The notes under the pieces were generated by a model. The model was given only the letters and a program-made list of their open reading frames with translations, was not told where the DNA came from and did not search any database. From Methanococcoides sp. EBM-47 (lineage in GTDB: Archaea > Halobacteriota > Methanosarcinia > Methanosarcinales > Methanosarcinaceae), in assembly GCA_001896725.1 (NCBI GenBank), contig MPPA01000009.1, positions 124,001 to 188,000 on the forward strand: a stretch of 64,000 nucleotides of DNA, given 5' to 3'. How positions within the stretch are numbered: the stretch's first letter is position 1; each line of letters begins with the position of its first letter. Both the position numbers and the translations under genes were made by a program. Of the stretch, positions 8,894 through 19,676 are shown piece by piece.

Positions 8894-9994
8894 TTTGATC
8901 ACATGGTTATAATTTTTGTATCCAAGGATATCTACTATCTGATTTGTGTGCTGTCCTTTGATCTTTAACATTTCACTTGATGAGTAATCAGTGATCCCTT
9001 TTGCAAAGACTTCTCCATTGGATTTTATTTCAAGGATATCCCCTCTTCCGAAATCACCGTCAACACTGGTTATCCCGGATGGTAAGAGGCTCATACCTCT
9101 TTTGATGGCTTCCTTTGCACCCTCGTCAACCTCCACTGAACCGCATGATCTTGACAACAAGATCCATCGTATCCGGTTCTTATGGACATCTTTGTTCGCC
9201 AAAAATAGCGTACCCATCTCCTCTCCATCCAGTAATCTGAGCAGGATATCCTTTTCTCTGCTGCTGGCAATGATCGTGTGACAGCCCGCAAAGGCACAGA
9301 TCTTGGCAGCCATTATCTTTGTTCTCATGCCACCCACACCTTTAAAACTTATCGGATTTCCGCCATAGCTCTCCACCTCAGGTGTTATCTCTTCCACAAG
9401 ATGGATCAACTTGGCACCATGATTAGTGTGTGGGTTCTTATCATAGAGCCCATCGATGTCCGAGAGAATTATCAGAAGGCCAGCTTCTGTTTTGCTGGCA
9501 ACCATGGCAGAGAGTTTGTCGTTGTCCCCAAAAGTAGCTTCTATCTCATGCACACATATAGGATCGTTCTCATTGATAATGGGGATCACACCATAACTGA
9601 GGAGGGTGTGCATGCTGTTCCTGAGATTGAGATATGTTAACCGATTTGAAAAGGATTCATATGTGAGGAGTAGCTGAGCTACCTTCAATCCATATTTACT
9701 GAAGGCTTTACTCCATTCCTGCATGAGTATGCTTTGTCCAACAGCTGCCGCAGCCTGTCTTACCGGTATTTCCCGTGGTCTGGAATCAAGATCGAGCACG
9801 TCTACTCCAAGTCCTATGGAACCTGAGCTCACTATCACTACTTTCTTTCCTGAACGATGCAATGTGGAAACCTGTGAAGCTATGGAATCCAGGAAATAAG
9901 AGCTAAGTTTACCCTCATCCTGGTTTATAGATGTAGTTCCGATTTTCACTACAATTTTGTTAATATCTCTTAAAAGCTCTTTCCTGCTGCTCAA
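8870..9994 (-). CDS. proB: Glutamate 5-kinase
   Basis: ProB phosphorylates glutamate in the first step of proline synthesis in the cytoplasm. The 374-residue protein has the amino-acid-kinase start KIVVKIGTTSI, VVIVSSGSIGLG, PIINENDPICVHEIEATFGDNDKLSA and LIILSDIDGLYDKNP, followed by a C-terminal PUA domain (DGDFGRGDILEIKSNGEVFAKGI). The chosen start at 9994 is TTG, preceded by AGAGG at a suitable distance and 19 bases after the proA stop, so proA and proB form one transcript in the order proA-proB. No proC is in the window. The bacterial-type proline pathway is patchy among archaea, so an ancient gene transfer is plausible but not shown here. Confidence 0.93.
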   Translation of the reverse strand: MSSRKELLRDINKIVVKIGTTSINQDEGKLSSYFLDSIASQVSTLHRSGKKVVIVSSGSIGLGVDVLDLDSRPREIPVRQAAAAVGQSILMQEWSKAFSKYGLKVAQLLLTYESFSNRLTYLNLRNSMHTLLSYGVIPIINENDPICVHEIEATFGDNDKLSAMVASKTEAGLLIILSDIDGLYDKNPHTNHGAKLIHLVEEITPEVESYGGNPISFKGVGGMRTKIMAAKICAFAGCHTIIASSREKDILLRLLDGEEMGTLFLANKDVHKNRIRWILLSRSCGSVEVDEGAKEAIKRGMSLLPSGITSVDGDFGRGDILEIKSNGEVFAKGITDYSSSEMLKIKGQHTNQIVDILGYKNYNHVIKKENIGLF

Positions 9995-10013
9995 GAACGT
10001 TGCCTCTGCCAGT

Positions 10014-11369
10014 TTATTTTTCCATCATTACATCAGATAGCAGTTTATCTAGTTTTCGATGAGTGAAATTCCTTGCTGAGGGACCAACATAGTCAGCAAC
10101 TTTTTCGCCGTTCCCTAAGAGGACATATTTGTAAATCATAAGTCCTTCCATACCCACAGGTCCTCTGGCATGGATCTTGTTAGTGCTTATGCCCACTTCT
10201 GCTCCTTTTCCATATCTGAAACCATCAGCAAACCTTGTGGATGCATTGATCATAACACTGGATGAATCAATAAGGTCAGAGAATTTTTTCTTTTTCTTCT
10301 GGTTCTCGGTAACAATACCATCTGTATGATGAGAGCCATATGTATTGATATGTTCGATCGCCTCTTCTATCGAACTTACCAGCTTTATGGAAAGAATAAG
10401 GTCATTGTACTCGGTACTCCAATCTTCTTCCACAGCATGTACCAGATTTTCAATGAAATCAATATGCTCCAATATTGCAAAGGATCCTTTATCGCAGCGT
10501 AGTTCCACACCTGCACTTTCGAGCATCTGGGCCATTTTAGGCAGGAACCTTTCCGCAACTTTTTCATGTATCAATAACGTTTCCATGGCATTGCACACAG
10601 CAGCATACTGTACTTTTGCATCGAAACAGATGGTATAGGCTTTTGCAAGATCAGCTTCATCATCCACATATACATGACAGACCCCGTCCGCATGGCCAAG
10701 TACTGGTATCTTTGTGTTTTCCTTAATGAACTTTACAAATGCATTGGACCCCCTGGGTATCAGCAGATCGATATAAGCGTCCAGTGCCAGAACGTCCATT
10801 ACCTCTTCCCGAGTTTCCATAAGCTGGAAAGCTCCTTTTGCAACTCCCTCGCTCCTCTCGATGGCTTCTACCAATAGATCGAAGATGGTCCTGTTTGAAT
10901 TAAGTGCCTCACTTCCACCTTTGAATATGGTGGAATTGCCACTCTTTAGGCAAAGTGACATTATCTGGGGAACAACGTCCGGTCTGGATTCAAATATTAC
11001 TCCTATCAGACCGATAGGACAGCTTACCTGGTAAAGCTCCAGGCCGTTATCAAGTTCCAGCGCGCTCAGCGTCCTGCCAGCAGGATCTTCGAGCTTTATT
11101 ACATCTCTGATACCGGCTATCATGCCATCTATCTTGTTGTCGCTGATCTTCAGTCTGTCTACCATTGCCTGAGAAAGTTCTCCTTTTCTCTGCAATTTTT
11201 CAGCGACTTCCAGGTCTCTCATATTAGCTGAAAGTATGGCTTGCCTGTTTATATCCAGTGCATTTGCCATTTCCTCAAGTGCACGGTCCTTTATATCCGT
11301 GCTCACGCTTGCAAGGGTGATGGCTGCTTTTTTAGCTTCTATTACCTTTGCTTCTATCTCTGTTACCAT
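10014..11369 (-). CDS. proA: Gamma-glutamyl phosphate reductase
   Basis: ProA reduces glutamyl-5-phosphate with NADPH to glutamate semialdehyde, the second proline step. The 451-residue aldehyde-dehydrogenase-fold protein shows PIGLIGVIFESRPD, LKSGNSTIFKGGSEALNSN and the active cysteine in QYAAVCNAMETLLIHE, plus the C-terminal GPVGMEGLMIYKYVLLGNG. Start ATG 11369 is preferred because AGGTGGT lies 8 bases upstream; the in-frame GTG at 11381 is inside that ribosome binding site. proB follows 19 bases downstream. ProA and ProB usually form a complex that protects the unstable acyl phosphate. Confidence 0.94.
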   Translation of the reverse strand: MVTEIEAKVIEAKKAAITLASVSTDIKDRALEEMANALDINRQAILSANMRDLEVAEKLQRKGELSQAMVDRLKISDNKIDGMIAGIRDVIKLEDPAGRTLSALELDNGLELYQVSCPIGLIGVIFESRPDVVPQIMSLCLKSGNSTIFKGGSEALNSNRTIFDLLVEAIERSEGVAKGAFQLMETREEVMDVLALDAYIDLLIPRGSNAFVKFIKENTKIPVLGHADGVCHVYVDDEADLAKAYTICFDAKVQYAAVCNAMETLLIHEKVAERFLPKMAQMLESAGVELRCDKGSFAILEHIDFIENLVHAVEEDWSTEYNDLILSIKLVSSIEEAIEHINTYGSHHTDGIVTENQKKKKKFSDLIDSSSVMINASTRFADGFRYGKGAEVGISTNKIHARGPVGMEGLMIYKYVLLGNGEKVADYVGPSARNFTHRKLDKLLSDVMMEK

Positions 11370-11537
11370 GGATCGAACCACCTGAGCTTGTTCCTAAAAG
11401 AGGGATTTAGTCATATTGTTTCAAACTGTATACTAACTGATATTGCAAATTAGTTCTTTAGCCTTATACTTATCGATTATGGGCCGGTACTATAAAAGCT
11501 CTGGACCTGATGGGTAAAAAGAGATCATAGGCTTCCC

Positions 11538-11584
11538 TTTTAGATATATTTATCAACAATTGACCTGTAAGGGGTAGCAGGAGA
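11538..11584 (+). promoter_or_regulatory. Putative iorA promoter and ribosome binding site
   Basis: A TTTAGATATATTTATC stretch at 11539-11554 provides an archaeal TATA box about 35-50 bases before the iorA ATG at 11590, and AGGAGAT at 11579-11585 is a strong ribosome binding site. A second box, CTATAAAAG, lies further upstream at about 11489-11497. Confidence 0.45.
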
Positions 11585-11589
11585 TTGAC

Positions 11590-13395
11590 ATGAGCACACG
11601 TGAATTCATGCTTGGTAATGTTGCCATAGCACGGGGCATCATTGAAGGAGGCGGCCAGGTGATCGCTGGTTACCCGGGTACCCCGTCCTCAGAGATCATA
11701 GATACTCTGGCAGCAATGGAAAAAAGAGACTTCTATGTGGAATGGTCGGTGAATGAGAAAGTGGCCTTTGAAGTTGCTGCAGGGGCTGCCATTGCAGGTG
11801 CCAGGTCTGTTGTCACCATGAAGCACGTCGGGCTCAATGTAGCTTCCGATCCACTTATGACCCTCTCTTATACGGGCGTTAAAGGTGCAATGATAATAAT
11901 ATCCGCAGATGATCCATCATGCCATTCTTCGCAGAACGAACAGGATACCCGTAAATATGCTCAGTTTGCACTGATGCCTTGTTTTGACCCTTCGACCCCT
12001 CAGGAAGCAAAGGATATGGTCCCCGATGCTTTCAGGCTGTCCAATAAATTCCAGACAGCTGTTATTTTCAGGCCCACTACCCGTATCTCCCATGGCAAGT
12101 CAGATGTGGAGCTTGGAAAGGTCTCTTACGATAAGCCACAGATAAAGTTCGAGAAGATCCCGGAAAGATGGATCATGATGCCTAAGAACGCAAGGGTAAG
12201 ACACCCTTATGTTTTGAAGATATTTGAAGATATCAGAAAAGAGCTTGAGACCTCTCTATGGAACGAGCTTGAGATCAGGGAAGGATCGAAGATCGCTGTA
12301 ATTTCATCTGGCGTGGCTTCCGTGTATGCAAAGGAGGCTATGGGAATATTGGGCCTGGATGCTTCATTTCTGAAGATATGCACATACCCTGTTCCGGAGA
12401 ACAAGGTCATCAGCACGCTGAAGCATGCAGATACGGTACTTGTTATAGAGGAGCTTGAGCCTGTAGTAGAGGATGATGTACGTATCATGGCACAGAAGCA
12501 GGGGCTCGGAACAAAGATACTGGGCAAATCAGAGGGACTCGTTCCCAGGCATGGTGAGCTCAATGTTGATATCTGTATGGAAGCTATTTCAAAGGCATTC
12601 GGGCTTGATACTGTTCCTCCTGTGATCCCAAAAGTGGATCTAGAACTTCCCACCCGTCCTCCGGTATTGTGTCCCGGTTGCTCCCACAGGGCTGCTTTCT
12701 ATGTCATGAAAAAGGTTTTTGGAAAAGATGGGATTTATCCCAGTGATATTGGATGTTACACTTTAGGAGTACAGTCAGGTGCTGTAGACACTACATTATG
12801 TATGGGTGCAAGTATAACCGTGTCTTCAGGCATATATCATGCAGGAGAGGAACATCCCATATGCTGCACCATCGGTGATTCCACCTTCTTCCACACAGGC
12901 ATGAACGGTTTGCTCAATGCAGTTTATAATAAGGCTGATATCACAGTGGCCATTATGGACAATAGGATCACTGCTATGACCGGCCATCAGCCAAACCCAG
13001 GAATGGGCGGGACAGCTGTAGGTGAATCCACAGTAGCTGTTTCCATATCAGATATATGTCGTGCTCTTGGAGCAGAGTTCGTGGAAGAGACGGACCCTTA
13101 TGATCTGACGTCCACTGAGGATGTGTTCAGACGTGCCAGGGACCACAAAGGTACATCTGTCGTAATTGCAAAGCAGCCATGTGTGATCGATCTTAGACGA
13201 TCAGGAGCTATAAAATCATCATTCTCTGTGGATGAAGAAAAATGTACTGGGTGTAAGGCCTGCGTTAAGTTCGGCTGCCCTGCCACAGAATTTGATACTG
13301 AGCTTAAACGTGCAAGGATAAACAATATGTGTACAGGATGTGGGGTATGCATCCAGATATGCAAATTTGGGGCAATATTGGAGGTGAAGAGATGA
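11590..13395 (+). CDS. iorA: Indolepyruvate ferredoxin oxidoreductase, alpha subunit
   Basis: IorA with IorB decarboxylates aryl pyruvates (indolepyruvate, phenylpyruvate) to aryl-acetyl-CoA using ferredoxin, or runs in reverse for aromatic amino acid synthesis. The 601-residue subunit has the N-terminal pyrimidine-binding half (AGYPGTPSSEIIDTLA), the TPP-binding half (IGDSTFFHTGMNGLLNAVYN with MDN following), and two C-terminal [4Fe-4S] motifs, CTGCKACVKFGCPA and CTGCGVCIQICKFG. Length and order match archaeal IorA. It overlaps iorB by the ATGA stop-start, so the pair is co-translated. All cysteine ligands appear intact. Confidence 0.95.
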   Translation: MSTREFMLGNVAIARGIIEGGGQVIAGYPGTPSSEIIDTLAAMEKRDFYVEWSVNEKVAFEVAAGAAIAGARSVVTMKHVGLNVASDPLMTLSYTGVKGAMIIISADDPSCHSSQNEQDTRKYAQFALMPCFDPSTPQEAKDMVPDAFRLSNKFQTAVIFRPTTRISHGKSDVELGKVSYDKPQIKFEKIPERWIMMPKNARVRHPYVLKIFEDIRKELETSLWNELEIREGSKIAVISSGVASVYAKEAMGILGLDASFLKICTYPVPENKVISTLKHADTVLVIEELEPVVEDDVRIMAQKQGLGTKILGKSEGLVPRHGELNVDICMEAISKAFGLDTVPPVIPKVDLELPTRPPVLCPGCSHRAAFYVMKKVFGKDGIYPSDIGCYTLGVQSGAVDTTLCMGASITVSSGIYHAGEEHPICCTIGDSTFFHTGMNGLLNAVYNKADITVAIMDNRITAMTGHQPNPGMGGTAVGESTVAVSISDICRALGAEFVEETDPYDLTSTEDVFRRARDHKGTSVVIAKQPCVIDLRRSGAIKSSFSVDEEKCTGCKACVKFGCPATEFDTELKRARINNMCTGCGVCIQICKFGAILEVKR

Positions 13396-13982
13396 GTTCA
13401 GCAGGAATCCCCCATTTCGATCTGGTAATAGCAGGTGTGGGGGGGCAGGGCACTATCCTTGCTTCGGATATAATCGGTAAGGCTGCTGTAATGGAAGGGT
13501 TGCCAGTGATGGCTGCTGAGACCCATGGCATGGCACAGCGTGGTGGATCTGTGGTAAATCATCTGAGGATCGGCTGTGAGTTCGGCTCTCTCATTCCTTT
13601 GAAAAGTGCTGATGCTTTAATGGCTTTGGAGCCCAGCGAGGCTTTAAGGCACCTTGAATACCTTTCAGACGACAGTATTGTTATCGTTAATACAGAACCA
13701 GTATTACCCGTAACAGTGACCTCGGGTATTTCTTCATATCCTGATATTGAAGAAATCATCGACTATCTGGAGCAAAGGTTCAATGTAAAGGCCTTTAATG
13801 CAGTGCAACTTGCTAAAAAGGCTGGTCATGTGCAGGCCATGAACACTGTGATGATAGGGGCAATATCCAAATTTTTACCTATTTCAGAAAATGTATTGAA
13901 AGAATGTGTCAAAGCGTCTGTGCCAAAGAGAACTGTGGATATTAATATAAAGGCCTTTGAACTTGGTAGTCTTCAGTGCTGA
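13392..13982 (+). CDS. iorB: Indolepyruvate ferredoxin oxidoreductase, beta subunit
   Basis: The 196-residue gamma-domain subunit pairs with IorA. It begins MSSAGIPHFDLVIAGVGGQG and continues LASDIIGKAAVMEGLPV and ETHGMAQRGGSVVNHLRIG, the standard GVGGQG and AQRGG motifs of the 2-oxoacid oxidoreductase gamma family. ATG 13392 is chosen over the upstream in-frame ATG at 13329 because GAGGTGAAG at 13381-13389 precedes it and it makes the ATGA overlap with iorA. Confidence 0.94.
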   Translation: MSSAGIPHFDLVIAGVGGQGTILASDIIGKAAVMEGLPVMAAETHGMAQRGGSVVNHLRIGCEFGSLIPLKSADALMALEPSEALRHLEYLSDDSIVIVNTEPVLPVTVTSGISSYPDIEEIIDYLEQRFNVKAFNAVQLAKKAGHVQAMNTVMIGAISKFLPISENVLKECVKASVPKRTVDINIKAFELGSLQC

Positions 13983-14107
13983 AAGTTCTGATGTGTTCGA
14001 ATGCTCCTATACATTTTTCTGTTAGAATAAGATATACTCAAATAGAGATTTCTGTGAAACTAATATATCAGATCTTATAACCACTATTAAAAAGAAGGAG
14101 CAAATGG

Positions 14108-14608
<501 letters not shown>

Positions 14609-14702
14609 CGTGGTACATTTGCCGTTGTAATATTAATAGGACCCATATCTTTTCAGAGGTCTACAGTAGACTAAGTGCATGTCTGTTTTTACGTGCAAAG
14701 GA

Positions 14703-14710
14703 TTTATATA
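14703..14710 (+). promoter_or_regulatory. TATA box for the ribosomal protein cluster
   Basis: TTTATATA is a near-ideal archaeal box A. It would place the transcript start near 14735, giving an unusually long leader of roughly 370 bases before rpl3 at 15108. No other equally good box was seen closer to rpl3. Confidence 0.5.
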
Positions 14711-14734
14711 TGAATTTATCTATCTAAGCGCAAC

Positions 14735-15107
14735 GATAGAGATGGGTATGTAAGGTTCGCCTTGCATATCGCAGTGAAATCATTAACTACGTGTGAAAAA
14801 GTCGGATTTAACATATGATGTTCAGGGCCTCTTCAAAATGCCCTCCTGCTTACGAAAGCGTCTGCAGGGACATAAGGTGTTTAAATCGTTCTGGAGATGA
14901 CCACTGTAGGGATATCTGCTATGATCATGCCGGTACAGGGCAGTATACTGCTTTTTACGGTTGTATAGCAGTGGCAGTATAGCTGCCGGTTACACGATGA
15001 ACATGTGTTCTCTGACCCCAGTGTCATTTGGACTTTTTGCATGACCCATGCTATCAGCAAGAAAGTTGAACGGCCAAATCTAACAAATATAGATAGGGAG
15101 AATAATA
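14735..15107 (+). promoter_or_regulatory. Long structured leader upstream of rpl3
   Basis: This gene-free stretch holds several strong potential RNA structures. Positions 14745-14755 pair with 14760-14770 over 11 bp with a TTCG tetraloop. AGGGC (14825-14829 region) can pair with the nearby GCCCT. GCAGTATACTGC (14940-14951) is a perfect palindrome whose half TATACTGC can instead pair with GCAGTATA at 14974-14981, while GGCAG (14973-14977) can pair with CTGCC (14983-14987). The last two pairings exclude each other, like an attenuator. Regulation of ribosomal protein genes is the natural inference, but no known leader family was recognised. The ribosome binding site AGGGAG sits just before rpl3. 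Confidence 0.5.
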
Positions 15108-16121
15108 ATGGCACATGGACACAGACCAAGACGAGGCTCACTCGCGTTCAGTCCGCGTAAAAGAGCACAAAGCCCCATACCACGTTACAGGTCATGGCCG
15201 GTATCAGATACTGGAATAAAACTTCAGGATTTCGCTGGTTACAAGGTCGGCATGACTCATGTCGTGATCATCGATGATACCAAGAACAGCCTTACAGAAG
15301 GTCTTGAGATCACAGTACCTGTGACTGTGATCGAAACACCAGCTATTCGGGTGGCTGCTATCAGGGCCTATGGAAAAGATACTGTCGGCGAGAGGGCTCT
15401 GGCAGAGGCTTGGAGCCTGGAACTTGATAAAAGTCTTGCAAAGACTATCAATATCCCCACAAAGCATGACACTAATGCATCTTTAGGGAAGATCGAGCAA
15501 CTGGTGAACGATGGAATAGTTTCTGATATAAGAGTAGTGACCTATACTATTCCAAAGAGCATCACCGGTGTTCCTAAGAAGAATGCTGACATAATGGAGA
15601 CTGGCATAAGTGGTGCGAATGCCAAGGATAAATATGAATATGCAAAGTCCATCCTTGGTAAAGAAATACGTATAAGCGATGTTTTCAAGGGCGGTAGCTT
15701 AGTGGATGTGGCCGCTATCACTATAGGTAAAGGTACCCAAGGTCCAGTTAAAAGATGGGGCATCATGCTCCAGAAAGGTAAGCATTCCCGTCAGGGAAGT
15801 CTGAGGCAGATAGGTACACTTGGTCCATTCAGGCCGGCGCATGTGAACTGGAGAGTGCCTCAGCTGGGTCAGACTGGTTATCATCAGAGGACCGAATACA
15901 ACAAACGTATCTTCAAGATAGGTACGAACCCTGAGGAAATAAACCCTGCTGGTGGCTTCATGAACTTCGGCCTTGTGAGGAACGATTATGTGCTCATTAA
16001 GGGTAGTGTTCCAGGTCCATCCAAGAGGCTTATCAGGATGCGTGAACCTACCAGAGCGAGAGCATCTGCTATGGGTGAACCTCAGATAGTTCACATCAGC
16101 ACACAGAGCAAGCAGGGGTGA
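15108..16121 (+). CDS. rpl3: Ribosomal protein L3 (uL3)
   Basis: The 337-residue large-subunit protein opens the S10-like cluster. It begins [20 protein letters not shown], the archaeal L3 start, and has [53 protein letters not shown] and [18 protein letters not shown]-like sequence ([20 protein letters not shown]). Five bases separate it from rpl4. It binds 23S rRNA near the peptidyl transferase centre. Confidence 0.97.
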   Translation: MAHGHRPRRGSLAFSPRKRAQSPIPRYRSWPVSDTGIKLQDFAGYKVGMTHVVIIDDTKNSLTEGLEITVPVTVIETPAIRVAAIRAYGKDTVGERALAEAWSLELDKSLAKTINIPTKHDTNASLGKIEQLVNDGIVSDIRVVTYTIPKSITGVPKKNADIMETGISGANAKDKYEYAKSILGKEIRISDVFKGGSLVDVAAITIGKGTQGPVKRWGIMLQKGKHSRQGSLRQIGTLGPFRPAHVNWRVPQLGQTGYHQRTEYNKRIFKIGTNPEEINPAGGFMNFGLVRNDYVLIKGSVPGPSKRLIRMREPTRARASAMGEPQIVHISTQSKQG

Positions 16122-16126
16122 ATTAA

Positions 16127-16894
16127 ATGGATAAAACTAATGTTATTGGGATTTCTGGTAATCCAAAAGGTGAGATCTCCCTGCCTGATATTTTCAATGA
16201 GCCATACAGGCCGGACCTAATAAAGAAGGCGGTCCTTGCAGCTCAGGCCAGGAGATACCAGCCTTATGGTCCACGCTTATATGCAGGTATGGAAACCTCG
16301 GCAGTTTCATGGGGTTCAGGGCGGGGTGTGGCACAGATACCAAGGATCGCCACAGGTAGTCGTGCAGCCAGAGTTCCTCAAGCTGTTGGAGGAAGGACAG
16401 CACATCCTCCAAAGCCAGAAGCTGACAGGACCGAGAAGGTTAACAAGAAAGAAAGAAGGCTAGCTATCCGCTCAGCTGTTTCAGCTACTGCTAATGCAGA
16501 GCTTGTGAGGGCACGCGGACATAAGTTCGAGCAAAGTGTACAGTTACCTCTTGTAGCAGAGAATGCATTGCAGGACCTGACCAAAACAAAAGAGGTTGTT
16601 CAGTTCCTTAAGGCGGCTGGTGTCTTCGAAGATGTCCTGCGGGCAAAAGAAGGCAGGAATGTCAGAGCTGGTCGTGGAAAGCTTAGAGGAAGAAGGTATA
16701 AGAACAGAAAGAGTCTGCTGATCGTTGCTGCAGAGGATAGTGCATTGTTCAGTTCCGCAAGGAATCTGGCAGGTGTGGATGTTGTTCCAGTTAACTCCAT
16801 AAGCACCGAATTGCTGGCCCCGGGCACTCATGCTGGCAGATTGACCATATGGACCGAATCTGCTATAGCAGCTCTGGAGGGTATGTTCGTATGA
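16127..16894 (+). CDS. rpl4: Ribosomal protein L4 (uL4)
   Basis: The 255-residue protein has the L4 loop motifs [18 protein letters not shown] and [14 protein letters not shown] that line the exit tunnel, and the ending [19 protein letters not shown] typical of archaeal L4. The stop codon overlaps the rpl23 start as ATGA, indicating coupled translation. Confidence 0.97.
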   Translation: MDKTNVIGISGNPKGEISLPDIFNEPYRPDLIKKAVLAAQARRYQPYGPRLYAGMETSAVSWGSGRGVAQIPRIATGSRAARVPQAVGGRTAHPPKPEADRTEKVNKKERRLAIRSAVSATANAELVRARGHKFEQSVQLPLVAENALQDLTKTKEVVQFLKAAGVFEDVLRAKEGRNVRAGRGKLRGRRYKNRKSLLIVAAEDSALFSSARNLAGVDVVPVNSISTELLAPGTHAGRLTIWTESAIAALEGMFV

Positions 16895-17139
16895 CATCTA
16901 TAAAATATCCATTTATCACAGAAAAAGCTATGATGTTACTGGAGGATAATAAGCTCCAGTTCATTGTCAACAGCAGGGCAACCAAGGGGCAGATAAAATC
17001 AGACGTCATGAAGATGTATGGTTTTAATGTTGTATCAGTGTCTACAATGAGCACCATGGATGGACAGAAAAAGGCCATTGTGACGTTCAGGGAGACCGAT
17101 GCTGCACATGAGATCGTCACAAGGATAGGACTGATGTGA
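16891..17139 (+). CDS. rpl23: Ribosomal protein L23 (uL23)
   Basis: The 82-residue protein begins [14 protein letters not shown] and has [22 protein letters not shown], the L23 core that binds near the tunnel exit, where SRP docks. ATG 16891 gives the family start and an ATGA overlap with rpl4; the longer frame from 16849 lies inside rpl4. Confidence 0.96.
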   Translation: MTSIKYPFITEKAMMLLEDNKLQFIVNSRATKGQIKSDVMKMYGFNVVSVSTMSTMDGQKKAIVTFRETDAAHEIVTRIGLM

Positions 17140-17150
17140 GGTGAGAAGTA

Positions 17151-17864
17151 ATGGGTAAAAGATTAATTTCACAGAACAGGGGTCGTGGTACACCTACCTA
17201 CAGAGCTCCCTCCCACAAGTACAAAGCTTCCCTGAAGCATCCAAAAGCGAACGCTGATGAAATGTTAACTGGTACTGTAGTAGGTCTTGAACACGATCCT
17301 GCACGTTCCGCTCCATTGGCAAAGGTTTCTTTTGTCAATGGCGAGGAGCGAATGATCATCGCTCCTGAGGGAATGGCTGTTGGTACCATCATCTCATGCG
17401 GTGCTGAAGCTGAGGTAAGGCCGGGTAATATCCTACCACTTAACAATATTCCTGAAGGGGTTCCGGTATGTAACATTGAGTCAAAACCAAATGATGGTGG
17501 TCAATTCGCACGTTCATCTGGAGTCTATGCAACAGTGGTTTCTCATGATAAGGGAAAAACAGTTGTCCAGATGCCATCGGGCGAAATGAAGTGGCTTAAC
17601 TCAAAATGCCGTGCCACTGTTGGTATCGTTGCAGGCGGTGGGAGGCTGGATAGACCCTTCCTCAAAGCAGGTAAGAAATATCATAAAATGAAGACAAGAG
17701 CTGCGAAGTATCCTCGCGTGAGAGGAGTTGCCATGAACGTAATTGATCACCCCTTTGGTGGAGGTAACAGGCAACATACCGGTAGGCCAACGACAGTTGG
17801 TAAAAATGCTCCTCCCGGACGTAAGGTTGGACAGATAGCGGCACGTAGGACCGGAAGGCGTTGA
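17151..17864 (+). CDS. rpl2: Ribosomal protein L2 (uL2)
   Basis: The 237-residue protein begins [20 protein letters not shown] and ends with the conserved [20 protein letters not shown] and [30 protein letters not shown] includes the universally conserved L2 histidine loop needed for peptidyl transfer and subunit joining. It is preceded by GAGGTGAGAAGTA. Confidence 0.97.
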   Translation: MGKRLISQNRGRGTPTYRAPSHKYKASLKHPKANADEMLTGTVVGLEHDPARSAPLAKVSFVNGEERMIIAPEGMAVGTIISCGAEAEVRPGNILPLNNIPEGVPVCNIESKPNDGGQFARSSGVYATVVSHDKGKTVVQMPSGEMKWLNSKCRATVGIVAGGGRLDRPFLKAGKKYHKMKTRAAKYPRVRGVAMNVIDHPFGGGNRQHTGRPTTVGKNAPPGRKVGQIAARRTGRR

Positions 17865-17879
17865 ACCGGAGGTAATCCC

Positions 17880-18293
17880 ATGGCAAAAAAAATAGGATCT
17901 AAGTTACCAAAAAGAAAAGGTGAGTTCACATATCGCGGTAGGACCGTTGAGCAACTTCAGGCAATGAGCCTGGAGGAGTTCACAGAACTTCTCACAGCAA
18001 AGGAACGCCGCTCTATCAAGAGGGGCTTCAATGAGCATCAGAAGAATGTAATGCAGCAGATAAAGGATGGTGCAGACAACGTGCGTACCCATTACAGGAA
18101 CGTCATAATACTTCCTGATATGGTAGGCAAGACCGTTGCAGTATATAATGGCAAGAGCTTCCTGGACTTTGAGATACAACCCGAGATGATCGGGCACCGG
18201 TTTGGTGAATTTGCATTAAGCCGTTCAAAGGTCTCTCACGGAAGTGCTGGTGTAGGAGCAACCCGTTCGAGCAGATTCGTGCCACTGAAATAA
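17880..18293 (+). CDS. rps19: Ribosomal protein S19 (uS19)
   Basis: The 137-residue small-subunit protein has the archaeal N-terminal extension ([19 protein letters not shown]) and the S19 core [20 protein letters not shown] with the C-terminal [20 protein letters not shown]. It contacts 16S rRNA in the head of the subunit. Confidence 0.97.
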   Translation: MAKKIGSKLPKRKGEFTYRGRTVEQLQAMSLEEFTELLTAKERRSIKRGFNEHQKNVMQQIKDGADNVRTHYRNVIILPDMVGKTVAVYNGKSFLDFEIQPEMIGHRFGEFALSRSKVSHGSAGVGATRSSRFVPLK

Positions 18294-18304
18294 GGTGATG
18301 ATGT

Positions 18305-18760
18305 ATGGCAAGGATTAAGTATACTTTAGAAACGGACCCAAAGACCAGCTCTAGGGCAATGTGCTCAGAGCTCCATATCTCTCCCAAGAAATCGAGGGAA
18401 CTGGGAAAGGCTCTTAAAGGAATGCGTACCCAGAATGCAAAGATGTTTCTTGAGGCAGTTGTTGCCAAGAAACAAGCAGTGCCTTTCAAGAGACACTGTG
18501 AAGGAGCAGGCCATAAGAGAGGGCCTATGGCAGGTGGAAGGTATCCTGTGGATGCTGCGAAAGCATTCCTCAAGCTGTTGGAAAATGCAGGCAGTAATGC
18601 TGAATATAAAGGATTGGACCCGGAAAGCATGTATATATCCCATGTGGCCACAAAGTGCGGCCGGGTTATTCCTGGTATGATCGCAAGAGCACGTGGAAGA
18701 GGTAGCCCGCATAACACGGATACTGTCAATATAGAGATTATACTGAACGAGGTGCACTAA
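18305..18760 (+). CDS. rpl22: Ribosomal protein L22 (uL22)
   Basis: The 151-residue protein has [18 protein letters not shown] near the start and the tunnel-lining beta-hairpin region [20 protein letters not shown]. Its TAA stop overlaps the rps3 ATG by one base. Confidence 0.97.
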   Translation: MARIKYTLETDPKTSSRAMCSELHISPKKSRELGKALKGMRTQNAKMFLEAVVAKKQAVPFKRHCEGAGHKRGPMAGGRYPVDAAKAFLKLLENAGSNAEYKGLDPESMYISHVATKCGRVIPGMIARARGRGSPHNTDTVNIEIILNEVH

Positions 18761-19674
18761 TGGCAATAGAGAACAAGTTCGTACGTGAAGGCTATATCAA
18801 AGCCTCAATGGACGAATACTTTGCTAAACAGCTCAGCAGAGCTGGGTACGGTGGCATGGAGGTAAACAGAACTCCAATGGGAACCCAGATCACGGTTTAT
18901 GCCGAGAAGCCTGGAATGGTCATTGGTAAGGCTGGAAAGGTTATCCGTAAGCTTACAAGGGATATTGACAGGATGTATGATCTGGACAATCCTCAGATCG
19001 ACGCCCAGGAGGTCAGAAAACCAGAGCTCAATGCACAAATGATGGCAACACGTTTGGCATCATCCATCGAAAGGGGCTGGTATTTCAGAAAAGCTGGACA
19101 TAATGCCATGCGGGCGATCATGAACGCAGGGGCACTTGGTTGTGAGATCGTGATCTCAGGTAAGCTCACGGGAGCGAGGTCAAGGACCGAAAAGATCGTT
19201 GAAGGCTATATTAAACACGCTGGTAAACCAGTAGATGATATAGTCGATGAGGGCTTTGCCGTAGCGGTCAAAAAACTTGGTACCCTTGGTTGTAAGGTAA
19301 GGATAATCCCGCCAGATGCTATTCTTCCAGATTCCTTTAAACTTAAGGCTGTTACTGAAAAGACGCTGGATGATGTTGATAAGCCTACAGAACCAAAGGC
19401 AAGTATCGAGAAGCTTGTAAGAGAGGAAGCTGCAGGTGAGGTTGCTGAGGTTGAAGAGGTCCTTGAAGAAGAACAGATAAAGGTGGAAACATCTGAAAAG
19501 GTAACGGTTGAAAAGGAGGCACTTGATGAAGAGCTTTCCCATTCAACTGACGATTCAGAGATCGGCGAGCTTCTGGAAAATGAAGAGCGCAGGGAAGTGG
19601 ATGGCGTCTGGCAACATAAGCATGAGGGACATGACTACTGGCATCCGATAGCACGTATCCACAGGGAGGGCTGA
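18760..19674 (+). CDS. rps3: Ribosomal protein S3 (uS3) with long acidic C-terminus
   Basis: The first 200 residues are a standard archaeal S3: [20 protein letters not shown], the KH-domain [18 protein letters not shown] and [21 protein letters not shown]. Residues about 208-285 form an acidic, glutamate-rich extension, followed by a short His/Trp-containing tail, so the protein (304 residues) is longer than many archaeal S3 proteins. Such acidic tails occur in Methanosarcinales relatives; function unknown. Confidence 0.96.
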   Translation: MAIENKFVREGYIKASMDEYFAKQLSRAGYGGMEVNRTPMGTQITVYAEKPGMVIGKAGKVIRKLTRDIDRMYDLDNPQIDAQEVRKPELNAQMMATRLASSIERGWYFRKAGHNAMRAIMNAGALGCEIVISGKLTGARSRTEKIVEGYIKHAGKPVDDIVDEGFAVAVKKLGTLGCKVRIIPPDAILPDSFKLKAVTEKTLDDVDKPTEPKASIEKLVREEAAGEVAEVEEVLEEEQIKVETSEKVTVEKEALDEELSHSTDDSEIGELLENEERREVDGVWQHKHEGHDYWHPIARIHREG

Positions 19675-19676
19675 TC

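Noticed and set aside
14881-15141. Minus-strand 86-codon frame in the rpl3 leader
   Set aside because: It crosses the palindromic structures and the rpl3 start, has no ribosome binding site and no family-like sequence.
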